Below, in pieces: positions 1 through 5,961 of a DNA stretch of 15,143 bases. Numbering within the stretch: position 1 is the stretch's first letter; each line of letters starts with the position of its first letter. Position numbers and translations under genes: made by a program. Source of the DNA: JADFWK01 sp035527895 (lineage in GTDB: Bacteria > Desulfobacterota > DSM-4660 > Desulfatiglandales > B25-G16). The notes under the pieces are model-generated. The model was not told where the DNA came from. It made no database searches and worked only from the letters and a program-made list of their open reading frames with translations. The stretch lies in the NCBI GenBank assembly GCA_035527895.1, contig DATKZQ010000068.1:1-15143 (forward strand), given 5' to 3'.

Positions 1-1
1 A

Positions 2-277
2 TTTGATGGTACAGGGCCCCGCGGAATGGGCCCGATGACCGGAGGAGGTCGGGGGTCTTGCAATCCCTACCATGGAGGGGTAAGACAGCCCTTTATGGGT
101 GCCTATCCGTACGGCAGCCCTTACGGTTCTGCACCACCTTACGGAAGCGGTTATTATCCTCCGTCCGGAGCCTATCCTTACGGTCCATCTGGCTTCGGCA
201 GAGGATTCGGCAGAGGCTTCGGCAGAGGCTTCGGCGGAGGCTTCGGCGGAGGCTTCGGCAGAGGAAGACGGTGGTGA
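2..277 (+). CDS. DUF5320-type Gly/Tyr/Pro-rich small protein, 5' end outside window
   Basis: The reading frame is open from base 2, and the codons before the first in-window ATG (base 26) read FDGTGPRG, running directly into MGPMTGGGRG. FDGTGPRGMGPMTGGGRG is the typical N-terminus of DUF5320-type proteins, so the true start is probably only a few codons upstream of the window and the ATG at 26 is internal. About 91 residues are visible. After the N-terminal motif comes a Tyr/Pro/Gly/Ser-rich stretch (PYGS-like repeats), then six GFGR/GFGG units, then a basic end (GRGRRW). There is no predicted membrane segment or enzyme motif. Function is unknown; in anaerobes such proteins often lie beside NifX/ORP-like and MinD-like genes, as here. 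The family call is from the N-terminal motif by eye. The low-complexity body carries little family information. Confidence 0.8.
   Translation, partial: FDGTGPRGMGPMTGGGRGSCNPYHGGVRQPFMGAYPYGSPYGSAPPYGSGYYPPSGAYPYGPSGFGRGFGRGFGRGFGGGFGGGFGRGRRW
191..262 (+). repeat. Six in-frame 12-bp tandem repeats (GFGR/GFGG units)
   Basis: Six consecutive 12-base units of the form GGCTTCGGCAGA or GGCTTCGGCGGA (one begins GGATTC) start at 191, 203, 215, 227, 239 and 251. They are in frame with the DUF5320-type gene and encode Gly-Phe-Gly-Arg or Gly-Phe-Gly-Gly. Near identity at the DNA level suggests recent expansion by slippage or unequal recombination, so copy number may vary between strains. Confidence 0.9.
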
Positions 278-301
278 TAAACCGGAGAATTCGGCTATAA
301 G

Positions 302-335
302 AGCAGCCTTGAAGGATCAAGAATTCAAGGCTGCT
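302..335 (+). other. Perfect 12-bp inverted repeat (stem-loop)
   Basis: AGCAGCCTTGAA (302-313) and TTCAAGGCTGCT (324-335) are exact reverse complements with a 10-base loop. The stem sits 24 bases after the first DUF5320 stop codon. No T-run follows, so it is not a standard intrinsic terminator. It may be a processing or mRNA 3'-end stabilising structure, or a binding site. Confidence 0.7.
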
Positions 336-351
336 GCATCGAAACGACCGT

Positions 352-383
352 GTAAGGCATGAAGCGGATTTTTTATGCCTTAC
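352..383 (+). other. 9-bp inverted repeat overlapping a possible start codon
   Basis: GTAAGGCAT (352-360) and ATGCCTTAC (375-383) are exact reverse complements separated by 14 bases ending in a T6 run. The right arm contains the ATG of the possible 18-codon ORF at 375, so folding would bury that start codon. Confidence 0.6.
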
Positions 384-431
384 GGAAGGGGATTTGGAAT
401 GGGAAGGGGCAGAGTTTTTGGTAGAGAGTAA
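375..431 (+). CDS. Possible 18-residue Gly/Arg-rich micro-ORF
   Basis: ATG at 375 opens a short frame, MPYGRGFGMGRGRVFGRE, ending in TAA at 429-431. Its composition (GRGFGMGRGR) resembles the Gly/Phe/Arg tail of the preceding DUF5320-type protein and the short Gly-rich ORFs often found beside such genes. No convincing ribosome binding site precedes it, and the start codon lies inside a 9-bp inverted repeat. It could be a real micro-protein, a decayed duplicate of the neighbour's tail, or chance. Confidence 0.25.
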   Translation: MPYGRGFGMGRGRVFGRE

Positions 432-460
432 TCTATAACGCATAGAAAGGAGAGAGAGAT

Positions 461-748
461 ATGTATTTTGGATATAATCCTTACGGGGGATGGTTTTCCC
501 CTTGGGGGCCGCCTGTGGGAATGGGTTATCCCATGCCAGGGCCCTGGGGATATCCTTACGGAGGAATGGGACAGCCGCCCTATTATCCGCCTCCGGGAGG
601 ATTTGGAGAACCATGGATGTCACCATTTGGTCCGCCCATGCCCCCTGAGCAGGAGATAGCATTCTTACGGGACCAAGCCCAAATGCTCAAGGGACAAATG
701 GACCAGATAGATGCCAGGGTCAAAGAACTACAAAAAGCGGCTAAGTAG
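461..748 (+). CDS. DUF5320-type protein with C-terminal coiled coil
   Basis: This 95-residue protein starts at an ATG preceded by a strong Shine-Dalgarno (AAAGGAGAG). Residues 1-60 are very rich in Gly, Pro, Tyr, Trp and Met. Residues from about 63 to the end (starting PEQEIAFLRDQAQMLKGQ) form a charged amphipathic helix with heptad-like spacing, the C-terminal helix seen in DUF5320-type proteins. It has no signal peptide, membrane segment or catalytic motif. It probably belongs to the same transcript as the DUF5320-type gene before it, and a terminator-like hairpin follows at 832-854. The helix suggests oligomerisation; the aromatic/Pro-rich half looks disordered. Biological role unknown. 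Presence next to Fe-S carrier ATPases suggests a structural or scaffold role in the same system, which is inference only. Confidence 0.8.
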   Translation: MYFGYNPYGGWFSPWGPPVGMGYPMPGPWGYPYGGMGQPPYYPPPGGFGEPWMSPFGPPMPPEQEIAFLRDQAQMLKGQMDQIDARVKELQKAAK

Positions 749-831
749 TCGGCACAACACATAATCGATACACAAGATATCCGCTCATTGCAAATGATAT
801 GCGATGGGGTGAAGAGGATAGTGTGAGTGGC

Positions 832-854
832 ACGAAGGCTAGAGCCTTCGTTTT
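832..854 (+). terminator. Hairpin plus T4, terminator or attenuator before the Mrp gene
   Basis: ACGAAGGC (832-839) pairs with GCCTTCGT (844-851) around a 4-base TAGA loop, and the T run 851-854 begins at the base of the stem. It lies 32 bases before the Mrp start codon and 83 bases after the second DUF5320 stop. It could end the DUF5320 transcript or act as an attenuator for the downstream ATPase. The T run is short, so efficiency may be partial. Confidence 0.5.
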
Positions 855-885
855 GCCGAGATCATTAAGGAGGAACAGTATCACA

Positions 886-1737
886 ATGGCACAACAGCAA
901 CACGCAAGAGGAGAAGCACCTGAGGATCGAAGGGCCATGATGGAGGCCCAGGATGCGGAGATACGAGAAAAGCTTAAGGGATTCAAGCATAAACTATTAG
1001 TAATGAGCGGAAAAGGTGGTGTTGGGAAGAGCACCATCGCCGCCTATCTTTCAGTTGCTCTCGCCAGGAAAGGTTTCCGTGTAGGGCTGATGGACGTGGA
1101 TCTGCACGGACCGAGTATTCCACGCCTGCTTGGCCTTCAAGGCAATATACTATCATCTCCTGAAGGCAACAAAGCAATTCCGCTGCAGTATCTGCCCAAT
1201 ATGGAGGTTATGTCCATAGAGTCGCTCCTTGGAGACAAGGATGCCGCTACCATCTGGAGGGGCCCCCTGAAAATCGGGGTGATCAAGCAGTTTATCGCCG
1301 ATATCGCCTGGACTAATTCGGACTATCTCATTATCGACAGCCCTCCCGGCACCGGAGATGAGCCCTTGACGATAGCCCAAGTTATCCCTGACACCAAGGC
1401 AATCATCGTCACCACCCCTCAAGAGATCTCCCTTGCGGACGTGCGAAAATCCATCAATTTTTGCCGTCAGGTACATATGGAGATTCTCGGGTTGATAGAA
1501 AATGGGAGTGGTTTAATCTGTCCCCACTGCGGAAAGACCATTGATCTGTATAAGACAAATGGCGGGATGCTAACCGCCAAGAAGGCGGGCCTTACACTAC
1601 TGGGCAGCCTCCCGTTGGAACCGGATATCGTGCTGGAAGGCGACAATGGTACGGTAGAGTGGATGGACAAGAAAGATATGCCCTATACAATCGGTTTCAC
1701 CAAGATTGTAAATAGGGTTGCTGAACTTACGAAATGA
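886..1737 (+). CDS. mrp: Mrp/NBP35-family Fe-S carrier P-loop ATPase
   Basis: Cytoplasmic ATPase of the Mrp/ApbC/NBP35 family, which binds and transfers Fe-S clusters as a dimer. With the ATG at 886 (283 residues; AAGGAGG lies 11 bases upstream) the features are: a 35-residue polar N-terminal extension, deviant Walker A GKGGVGKST at 42-50, switch I DVDLHGPS at 70-77, the family WRGPLK motif at 124-129, DSPPGTGDEP at 151-160, and CPHC at 212-215, the cysteine pair that bridges the cluster between subunits. The frame also stays open upstream to an ATG at 799, but that stretch runs through the hairpin at 832-854 and has no ribosome site. It heads the Fe-S block, and Mrp-type ATPases also occur in Desulfovibrio orange-protein loci. 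The family call is secure; the target protein is not known. Confidence 0.93.
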   Translation: MAQQQHARGEAPEDRRAMMEAQDAEIREKLKGFKHKLLVMSGKGGVGKSTIAAYLSVALARKGFRVGLMDVDLHGPSIPRLLGLQGNILSSPEGNKAIPLQYLPNMEVMSIESLLGDKDAATIWRGPLKIGVIKQFIADIAWTNSDYLIIDSPPGTGDEPLTIAQVIPDTKAIIVTTPQEISLADVRKSINFCRQVHMEILGLIENGSGLICPHCGKTIDLYKTNGGMLTAKKAGLTLLGSLPLEPDIVLEGDNGTVEWMDKKDMPYTIGFTKIVNRVAELTK

Positions 1738-1740
1738 ACC

Positions 1741-1927
1741 ACCCTGCAGCAAGCTGCAGGGTATCCAATGTCAAAGTCCCCTCCCTTAATGGGAGGGGAT
1801 AAAGGGGAGGGTGACCAGACATTTTATCACCCCCACCTAACCTCCCCCATCAAGGGGGAGGCACTATGTCGTAACCCTGCAGCCCCGATTTGTCGGGATC
1901 TACTCTTCGCTTCGACAAGCTGCAGGG
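1741..1927. repeat. Composite palindromic intergenic repeat patch
   Basis: The patch fills almost the whole gap between the Mrp and first MinD-like gene. ACCCTGCAGC (1741-1750) faces GCTGCAGGGT (1753-1762). The same pair of arms returns at 1874-1883 and 1919-1927, but with 33 extra bases (1884-1916) inserted between them, including a CCCGA/TCGGG hairpin at 1884-1897. A C/G-rich inverted-repeat element lies between the two pairs. No open reading frame is supported. The structure resembles REP/MITE-like dispersed repeats; whether it recurs in the genome cannot be seen here. Confidence 0.65.
1776..1864. repeat. MITE/REP-like inverted-repeat element
   Basis: Two imperfect arms of about 38 bases (1776-1814 and 1827-1864) face each other across a 12-base centre. 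Each arm holds its own hairpin: TCCCCTCCC/GGGAGGGGA at 1777-1799 and CCTCCCCC/GGGGGAGG at 1841-1861. The inner arms GGGTGA (1809-1814) and TCACCC (1827-1832) pair across the centre. C/G-run elements of this style are common as dispersed intergenic repeats. It has no transposase and is too short to be autonomous. Confidence 0.6.
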
Positions 1928-1987
1928 AATTATCAAGTTAAGAGCTTGGGGCTGAAGGCTGATTGCTCACAAAATACAAAGAAGAAA

Positions 1988-2830
1988 ATGATCATAAGCA
2001 TAGCAAGCGGAAAGGGTGGAACCGGGAAGACAACCATAGCGACTAATCTGGCAGTAGCCCTCGGCTCCAAGGCAAGACTCCTGGACTGTGATGTAGAGGA
2101 GCCCAATGACCATATTTTTATCCGGCCGACCATTAACCGCACTGAAAGGGTTAGCACGAAAGTCCCGCAGGTGGATATGAACAAATGCACCCTGTGCGGG
2201 CGATGCCAGGAGATCTGTCAATTCCAGGCCATCGTTGTGGTGGGCAAGACGATCTTAACCTTCCCCGAGTTGTGCCACAGCTGTGGTGGATGTGTGGAGG
2301 TGTGCCCCGAAGATGCCATTACCGAAATAGACAAAGAAATGGGGATCTTCGAGAGCGGCAACAGAGACAGCCTTGAATTTGCCCATGCACGTCTCTTTGT
2401 AGGGCAGGTGATGGCTGTTCCCCTGATCGACAGGGTCAGGGCTGCCGTGCAACCGGAAAAGATAAACATCATTGATGCCCCGCCGGGGACCTCATGTCCG
2501 GTGATCAGTTCGGTAAAGGGCACCGATTTCGTGATCCTGGTGACCGAGCCAACCCCGTTTGGCCTGAATGACCTCAAGCTCGCCGTCGGCATGGTGAAGA
2601 TCCTCGGTATCCCCCATGGCATCATCATAAATCGCTCTGATCTCGGGGATACCGGGGTTACTGAGTATGCCGACCAGGAGAATATCCCCATTCTCATGGA
2701 GATACCCTTTGACCGCCTCATAGCGCAGATCTACTCCAACGGAAAGCTTCTGGTGGAAGAGCTGCCTGACTGGAAAGACAGATTCGTTCAGCTTTACGAG
2801 GAAATCAAAAACCATGCAAGGAAATCATGA
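1988..2830 (+). CDS. MinD-family P-loop ATPase with inserted 2x[4Fe-4S] ferredoxin domain (first copy)
   Basis: A 280-residue cytoplasmic ATPase. The ATG at 1988 puts the deviant Walker A GKGGTGKTT at residues 8-16, the usual position. A TTG at 1946 would add 14 residues, but upstream sequence is repeat-derived. A bacterial ferredoxin-type insertion follows, with cluster ligands C67, C70, C73, C77 and C96, C99, C102, C106, then the Walker-B-like DAPPGTSCPV segment. The architecture matches the paired MinD/ferredoxin ATPases of the Desulfovibrio orange-protein complex (DVU2103/DVU2104 type) and similar pairs across strict anaerobes. The ribosome binding site is weak. The gene overlaps the next by 17 bases, indicating translational coupling and probable joint function as a heterodimer. 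The biochemical role is not firmly established; ATP-dependent assembly or insertion of a metallocluster is the usual inference. Confidence 0.9.
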   Translation: MIISIASGKGGTGKTTIATNLAVALGSKARLLDCDVEEPNDHIFIRPTINRTERVSTKVPQVDMNKCTLCGRCQEICQFQAIVVVGKTILTFPELCHSCGGCVEVCPEDAITEIDKEMGIFESGNRDSLEFAHARLFVGQVMAVPLIDRVRAAVQPEKINIIDAPPGTSCPVISSVKGTDFVILVTEPTPFGLNDLKLAVGMVKILGIPHGIIINRSDLGDTGVTEYADQENIPILMEIPFDRLIAQIYSNGKLLVEELPDWKDRFVQLYEEIKNHARKS

Positions 2831-3692
2831 CATTAAGGAGCTTATTGTCATAAGCGGAAAGGGCGGAACCGGCAAGACCAGTTTGCTGGGTGCCTTTGCA
2901 TCTCTGGCCACCGATAAGGTCCTGTGCGATGCTGATGTGGATGCCGCCGATCTCTATCTCATCCTCGAGCCGGAGATACGAAAGCGGCAGGATTTTCAAG
3001 AGGGCCATAGGGCCATAATAGACCCCGATAGGTGCACTGAATGTGGCCTGTGCAGAGACCTTTGCCGGTTTCACGCCATTAGCCCCGGCTTTACAGTTGA
3101 TCCAATTGAGTGTGAAGGATGCGGAGTCTGTGTCTATTTCTGTCCGGCGAAGGCAATTGATTTCCCCATAAAGACCTGCGGCGAACTGTTCATATCGGAG
3201 ACCCGCTGCGGGCCCATGGTTCATGCCAGACTCGGCATTGCCGAGGATAATTCCGGAAAGCTGGTAACGCTCACCCGTAAGGAGGCAAGAGAGCTCGCAA
3301 AGAAAAGAGGCCTGGGCCTCATTCTCACCGATGGACCACCTGGCCTGGCATGTCCCGTGATTGCAGCAATAGCCGGTGCTACCGCGGTACTGATTGTGAC
3401 CGAACCAACCCTCTCCGGCCATCACGATATGGACAGGGTGGTCGAGTTGGCCAACCATTTTCAGATTCCGGCGAGCATTTGTGTCAACAAATACGACCTT
3501 AATCCGGATATGACTGGAGTTATCGAACAATACGCAAAGGAGCGAGGTTTGCCCATTTTGGGAAGGATTCCCTTTGATCCCATATTCACGAAGGCCATGG
3601 TCCAAAAGCAGACTGTCATCGAGTACGATGGGAGATCCCAGGCCGCCCAGGCCCTCAGGGAGATTTGGGAAGGGGCGATCTCGAGCTTATAG
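2814..3692 (+). CDS. MinD-family P-loop ATPase with inserted 2x[4Fe-4S] ferredoxin domain (second copy)
   Basis: A 292-residue paralogue of the preceding gene. Deviant Walker A GKGGTGKTS is at residues 15-23. Ferredoxin ligands are C74, C77, C80, C84 and C100, C103, C106, C110. DGPPGLACPV corresponds to the switch/Walker B region. The ATG at 2814 lies inside the end of the first ATPase gene, and a GAGG ribosome site lies about 12 bases before it. The two copies are clearly diverged: the stretch between Walker A and the clusters and the C-terminal third differ, so this is an old duplication rather than a recent one. In ORP loci such pairs act together. Family assignment is secure; function is inferred from that context. 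Confidence 0.9.
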   Translation: MQGNHDIKELIVISGKGGTGKTSLLGAFASLATDKVLCDADVDAADLYLILEPEIRKRQDFQEGHRAIIDPDRCTECGLCRDLCRFHAISPGFTVDPIECEGCGVCVYFCPAKAIDFPIKTCGELFISETRCGPMVHARLGIAEDNSGKLVTLTRKEARELAKKRGLGLILTDGPPGLACPVIAAIAGATAVLIVTEPTLSGHHDMDRVVELANHFQIPASICVNKYDLNPDMTGVIEQYAKERGLPILGRIPFDPIFTKAMVQKQTVIEYDGRSQAAQALREIWEGAISSL

Positions 3693-3703
3693 GAGGATAA
3701 ACA

Positions 3704-3949
3704 ATGCCTATTTACGAATACAGGTGTAATCATTGTGGTGAGATATCGGAAATACTCGTCACGGGATATTCCGACGACAATATCCTTGCCTGCAAACAGT
3801 GCGGGAGCACGGAACTGGAAAAGATACTCTCGGTTTCTGCATTTACCTTTGCGGACAGTGGCCGCGCCCCCGGAACCACCTGTTGTGGAAGGGAAGAGCG
3901 CTGTGATTCGCCACCATGCACAACCGGAGGAGCGTGCAGAAAAGACTAG
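3704..3949 (+). CDS. FmdB-family zinc ribbon protein with Cys-rich tail
   Basis: An 81-residue protein starting MPIYEYRC, the hallmark start of FmdB-type regulatory zinc ribbons. The ribbon ligands are C8/C11 and C30/C33. A second Cys cluster lies in the tail: C60, C61, C67, C72 and C78. The start is set by a strong ribosome site (AGGAGG) 11 bases after the second MinD-like stop codon, so it is co-transcribed. The name comes from a proposed regulator in methylotroph amidase/formamidase clusters, and molecular function is not established for most members. The extra cysteines could bind an additional metal or participate in Fe-S handling, consistent with the neighbours, but this is inference. 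Confidence 0.85.
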   Translation: MPIYEYRCNHCGEISEILVTGYSDDNILACKQCGSTELEKILSVSAFTFADSGRAPGTTCCGREERCDSPPCTTGGACRKD

Positions 3950-3969
3950 AAAAGGAACACAGCAAAGAA

Positions 3970-4440
3970 ATGCCGGACCATCTTGACAAGGTAATTGACG
4001 AGATTCAGGCCTCCATCATAGAAGATGCCCGCAAGGTCTATTCGGAAAAGGTTATTGAAAGATGGCTCCATCCCGAGTATATGGGGGAGATAGAGAACCC
4101 TCAAGGGTATGGAAAGATCACGGGGCCCTGCGGGGATACCGTAAGAATTTTCCTCAGGATCATAAACGGTAGAATCATAGACGCCCGGTTTACCACCAAT
4201 GGATGCGCTACCACTCTCGCCGCCGGCTGTATGGCCTGTGAACTGGCCATCGGAAAAACCCTCAGGGAGGCATATGGAATCACCAAAGAGATGATCTTGG
4301 AGCAATTGGACGGTTTGCCGGAAGAAAGCACGCACTGTGCGGTTTTGGCATCCAACACCCTAAGAGAAGCCTTGACCGACTATCTTACATCCAAGAACGA
4401 AACCTGGAAGAGGCTTTACAAAAACAGACAAAGGGTATAA
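3970..4440 (+). CDS. IscU/NifU-like Fe-S scaffold protein A (divergent)
   Basis: Scaffold protein of the IscU/NifU N-terminal family, on which [2Fe-2S] or [4Fe-4S] clusters are built. From the ATG at 3970 it is 156 residues, with a 20-residue helical lead before the family core. The three ligand cysteines are present: C54 (in PCGDT, with D56), C79 (NGCATT) and C123 (THCAVLA). Two further cysteines, C87 and C90, form a CxxC not found in standard IscU. The HscA-binding LPPVK motif is absent; the equivalent segment is LDGLPEEST. An upstream in-frame ATG at 3916 would overlap the FmdB gene, but its extra 18 residues are basic and look unconserved; AAAGGA at 3952-3957 favours 3970, with longish spacing. 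It lies 20 bases after the FmdB gene, so it is probably in the same operon. Confidence 0.87.
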   Translation: MPDHLDKVIDEIQASIIEDARKVYSEKVIERWLHPEYMGEIENPQGYGKITGPCGDTVRIFLRIINGRIIDARFTTNGCATTLAAGCMACELAIGKTLREAYGITKEMILEQLDGLPEESTHCAVLASNTLREALTDYLTSKNETWKRLYKNRQRV

Positions 4441-4453
4441 AAGTGAGGAGCCA

Positions 4454-4477
4454 AATCCGAAGAGCGTTTTCCGGATT
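4454..4477 (+). other. Intercistronic hairpin before the DnaJ-like gene
   Basis: AATCCG (4454-4459) is the reverse complement of CGGATT (4472-4477), and the adjacent AA/TT can extend the stem past a bulge. It lies in the 55-base gap between scaffold A and the DnaJ-like gene and is not followed by a T run. It may be a processing or mRNA stability element. Confidence 0.4.
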
Positions 4478-4495
4478 GAGGCATCGTTAAAAAAG

Positions 4496-5134
4496 GTGAA
4501 TAAAAGAGACTATTACAGCATCTTGGGGATGCATCGTGACGCCACCCAAGAGGAGATTAAGAAGGCCTATCGAAAGCTCGCCCTCAAGTACCACCCAGAC
4601 AGAAATCCAGAAGACAAACAGGCAGAGGGGAGGTTTAAGGAAATAGGTGAAGCTTATGCTGTATTGAGCGATCAAGGGCAAAAGGGAATGTATGACCGGC
4701 TTGGGTCGAATCAATTCCGGCGAATGCATCGTCCCGAAGACGTATTCAGAACCTTCAGTTCAAAGGGCTTCTTCTGGGAGTTTGGTGTAGGGGGTGATGA
4801 GGGAATTCCTCGCATGTTCTTCTATGGCCCACGAGGCAGGGGGTGTGGGCGGAGGAAAGGCGGGTTTTATCGGCAGAAATTCTTTCACGATCATCCCGCT
4901 GGCCTTTGGGGGGATGATACAGTTACGTGGGATATTTCTCTGAGTCCCAACGAAGCTCTTTGGGGAACGGAAAAGGAAATACAATTAAGGAGAGGATCGC
5001 AGTCGGAAAGACTCAGAATCAAGATCCCTGCCGGAGTGAAAAACGGCACAGTGCTCTCGGTTAGCATGAGGGGAGACGAGATGAGTCTTCGAGAAGATAG
5101 GTTTTACCTGAGGGTAAAAGTAGCAGGGAGCTGA
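4496..5134 (+). CDS. Short DnaJ-like (J-domain) co-chaperone
   Basis: A 212-residue protein starting at a GTG, giving MNKRDYYSILGM, the expected start of a J-domain. The J-domain spans about residues 3-70, with HPD at 33-35 and the QEEIKKAYRKLALKYHPD helix-loop; it recruits and stimulates Hsp70. A linker follows with FF/GP/GRG-rich segments (about 80-140). A single substrate-binding-type beta domain (about 143-212) begins VTWDISLSPNEALWGTEKEI. Full DnaJ has about 370 residues with a Cys-rich zinc domain and two beta domains; CbpA has about 300. This one lacks the zinc domain and one beta domain. No Hsp70 gene lies nearby. Sitting between a scaffold gene and the ORP-like gene, it may be a cluster-assembly J-protein analogous to HscB. 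No good Shine-Dalgarno is visible. Confidence 0.85.
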   Translation: MNKRDYYSILGMHRDATQEEIKKAYRKLALKYHPDRNPEDKQAEGRFKEIGEAYAVLSDQGQKGMYDRLGSNQFRRMHRPEDVFRTFSSKGFFWEFGVGGDEGIPRMFFYGPRGRGCGRRKGGFYRQKFFHDHPAGLWGDDTVTWDISLSPNEALWGTEKEIQLRRGSQSERLRIKIPAGVKNGTVLSVSMRGDEMSLREDRFYLRVKVAGS

Positions 5135-5248
5135 TGTGATCTTGAGAGGGATGACTTTTCACCGGGTTATCCACAATAGGGAGAGAGTCCGGCATGAGGA
5201 GTCAGCGAGACATGAGAGAAATGAAATCAATGAAGGAGGCATGAAAAC

Positions 5249-5629
5249 ATGAAGAGAATAGCAGTAGCGTGTGAGGACAACCAGGGACTGGGCGGCCAGA
5301 TCAGCCAGCATTTCGGCCGCTGCCCTTACTATCTGATTCTAGACCTTGAGGGGGACGAAATAATCAAGGCCGACAGCATAGCTAACCCCTACTACAATGA
5401 CCATACTCCCGGGATGGTTCCGAAATTCATCAGTGAACAGGGAGCAAATGTCATGATTGCCGGAGGCATCGGGCCGAGGGCAATCGACTTGTTTGCAGGT
5501 ATGGGAATTGAGGTTGTGAGCGGGATGACGGGAAATGCGGGAGATATTGTTCAGGCCTATCTGAAAGGAGAGATCAGCGGCGTAGAGGCATGCCAGCAGG
5601 ATCACCCGGAAGGCCATAGTCGCTGTTGA
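5249..5629 (+). CDS. NifX/NifB-fold (dinitrogenase Fe-Mo cofactor biosynthesis type) protein, ORP-like
   Basis: A 126-residue single-domain protein of the family containing NifX, the NifB C-terminus, MTH1175-type proteins and Desulfovibrio orange protein (ORP). Seen: N-terminal strand MKRIAVACED, the family HFGRCPYYLI segment (residues 21-30), and the glycine-rich loop IAGGIGPRAI before the last helix-strand. These proteins bind metal clusters or cofactor precursors; ORP binds a Mo-Cu sulfide cluster non-covalently. C8, C25 and the His/Cys tail (C115, H119, H123, C126) are possible ligands, which is inference. The start is set by a strong AAGGAGG ten bases upstream of the ATG. There is no nitrogenase gene in the window, and the surrounding MinD-Fd pair and Mrp gene favour an ORP-type role over FeMo-cofactor synthesis. 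Confidence 0.88.
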   Translation: MKRIAVACEDNQGLGGQISQHFGRCPYYLILDLEGDEIIKADSIANPYYNDHTPGMVPKFISEQGANVMIAGGIGPRAIDLFAGMGIEVVSGMTGNAGDIVQAYLKGEISGVEACQQDHPEGHSRC

Positions 5630-5961
5630 AAGTAAGGCCTTCCGTACCGATACATAGCAAACCGCCCACCGTTCCCTCGCTTTTCACAGCTGCTTCGGGG
5701 CAAAGCGGGAGAATCTGCCATGGCGGAGGGCAACACCGTGATAAATCACCCTGTGCAGCTTAGGGAACATGCAGCGGGGATTGAAAGGCAAGGAAAGCAA
5801 TTCTAAGAGCGAGAATCGAAACCTGTACGGATTGCTTTTCCTGGCTTTGGTGAAGTGACCGCAGCCCTCTCGAGGCTGGATTTTCACTGGATTCCAAGCA
5901 GAAGATCTGATGGGTGATCCTGGTGAAGCGTGCCCGCTGTAGAATCGGATATTGCCTGGAC

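Noticed and set aside
93..662. A 189-codon open frame on the minus strand across both DUF5320-type genes
   Set aside because: It is the antisense of low-complexity GC-rich coding repeats, giving runs of RSLRRSL-like residues. The plus-strand frames have a family motif and a ribosome site.
827..842. TGGCACGAAGG as a sigma-54 -24 element before the Mrp gene (ORP operons in Desulfovibrio are sigma-54 controlled)
   Set aside because: The GC required ten bases after the GG is AG here, and the site lies inside the hairpin at 832-854. No other proper GG-N10-GC pair was found in the gaps I checked.
4496..5134. Frameshifted full-length DnaJ
   Set aside because: No zinc-domain cysteine repeats (CxxCxGxG) were seen in any frame within or after the gene, and the frame is uninterrupted, so a short natural variant is more likely.
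5167..5175. Perfect DnaA box TTATCCACA
   Set aside because: It is a single copy in a 114-base gap with no cluster of boxes, no AT-rich unwinding region and no dnaA/dnaN nearby, so it is not evidence of an origin.
5249..5629. Nitrogenase cofactor (NifX/NifY) gene as evidence of a nitrogen-fixation cluster
   Set aside because: No nifHDK, nifE, nifN or nifB is present, and the single-domain protein with the MinD-Fd pair fits the ORP/MTH1175 group better.
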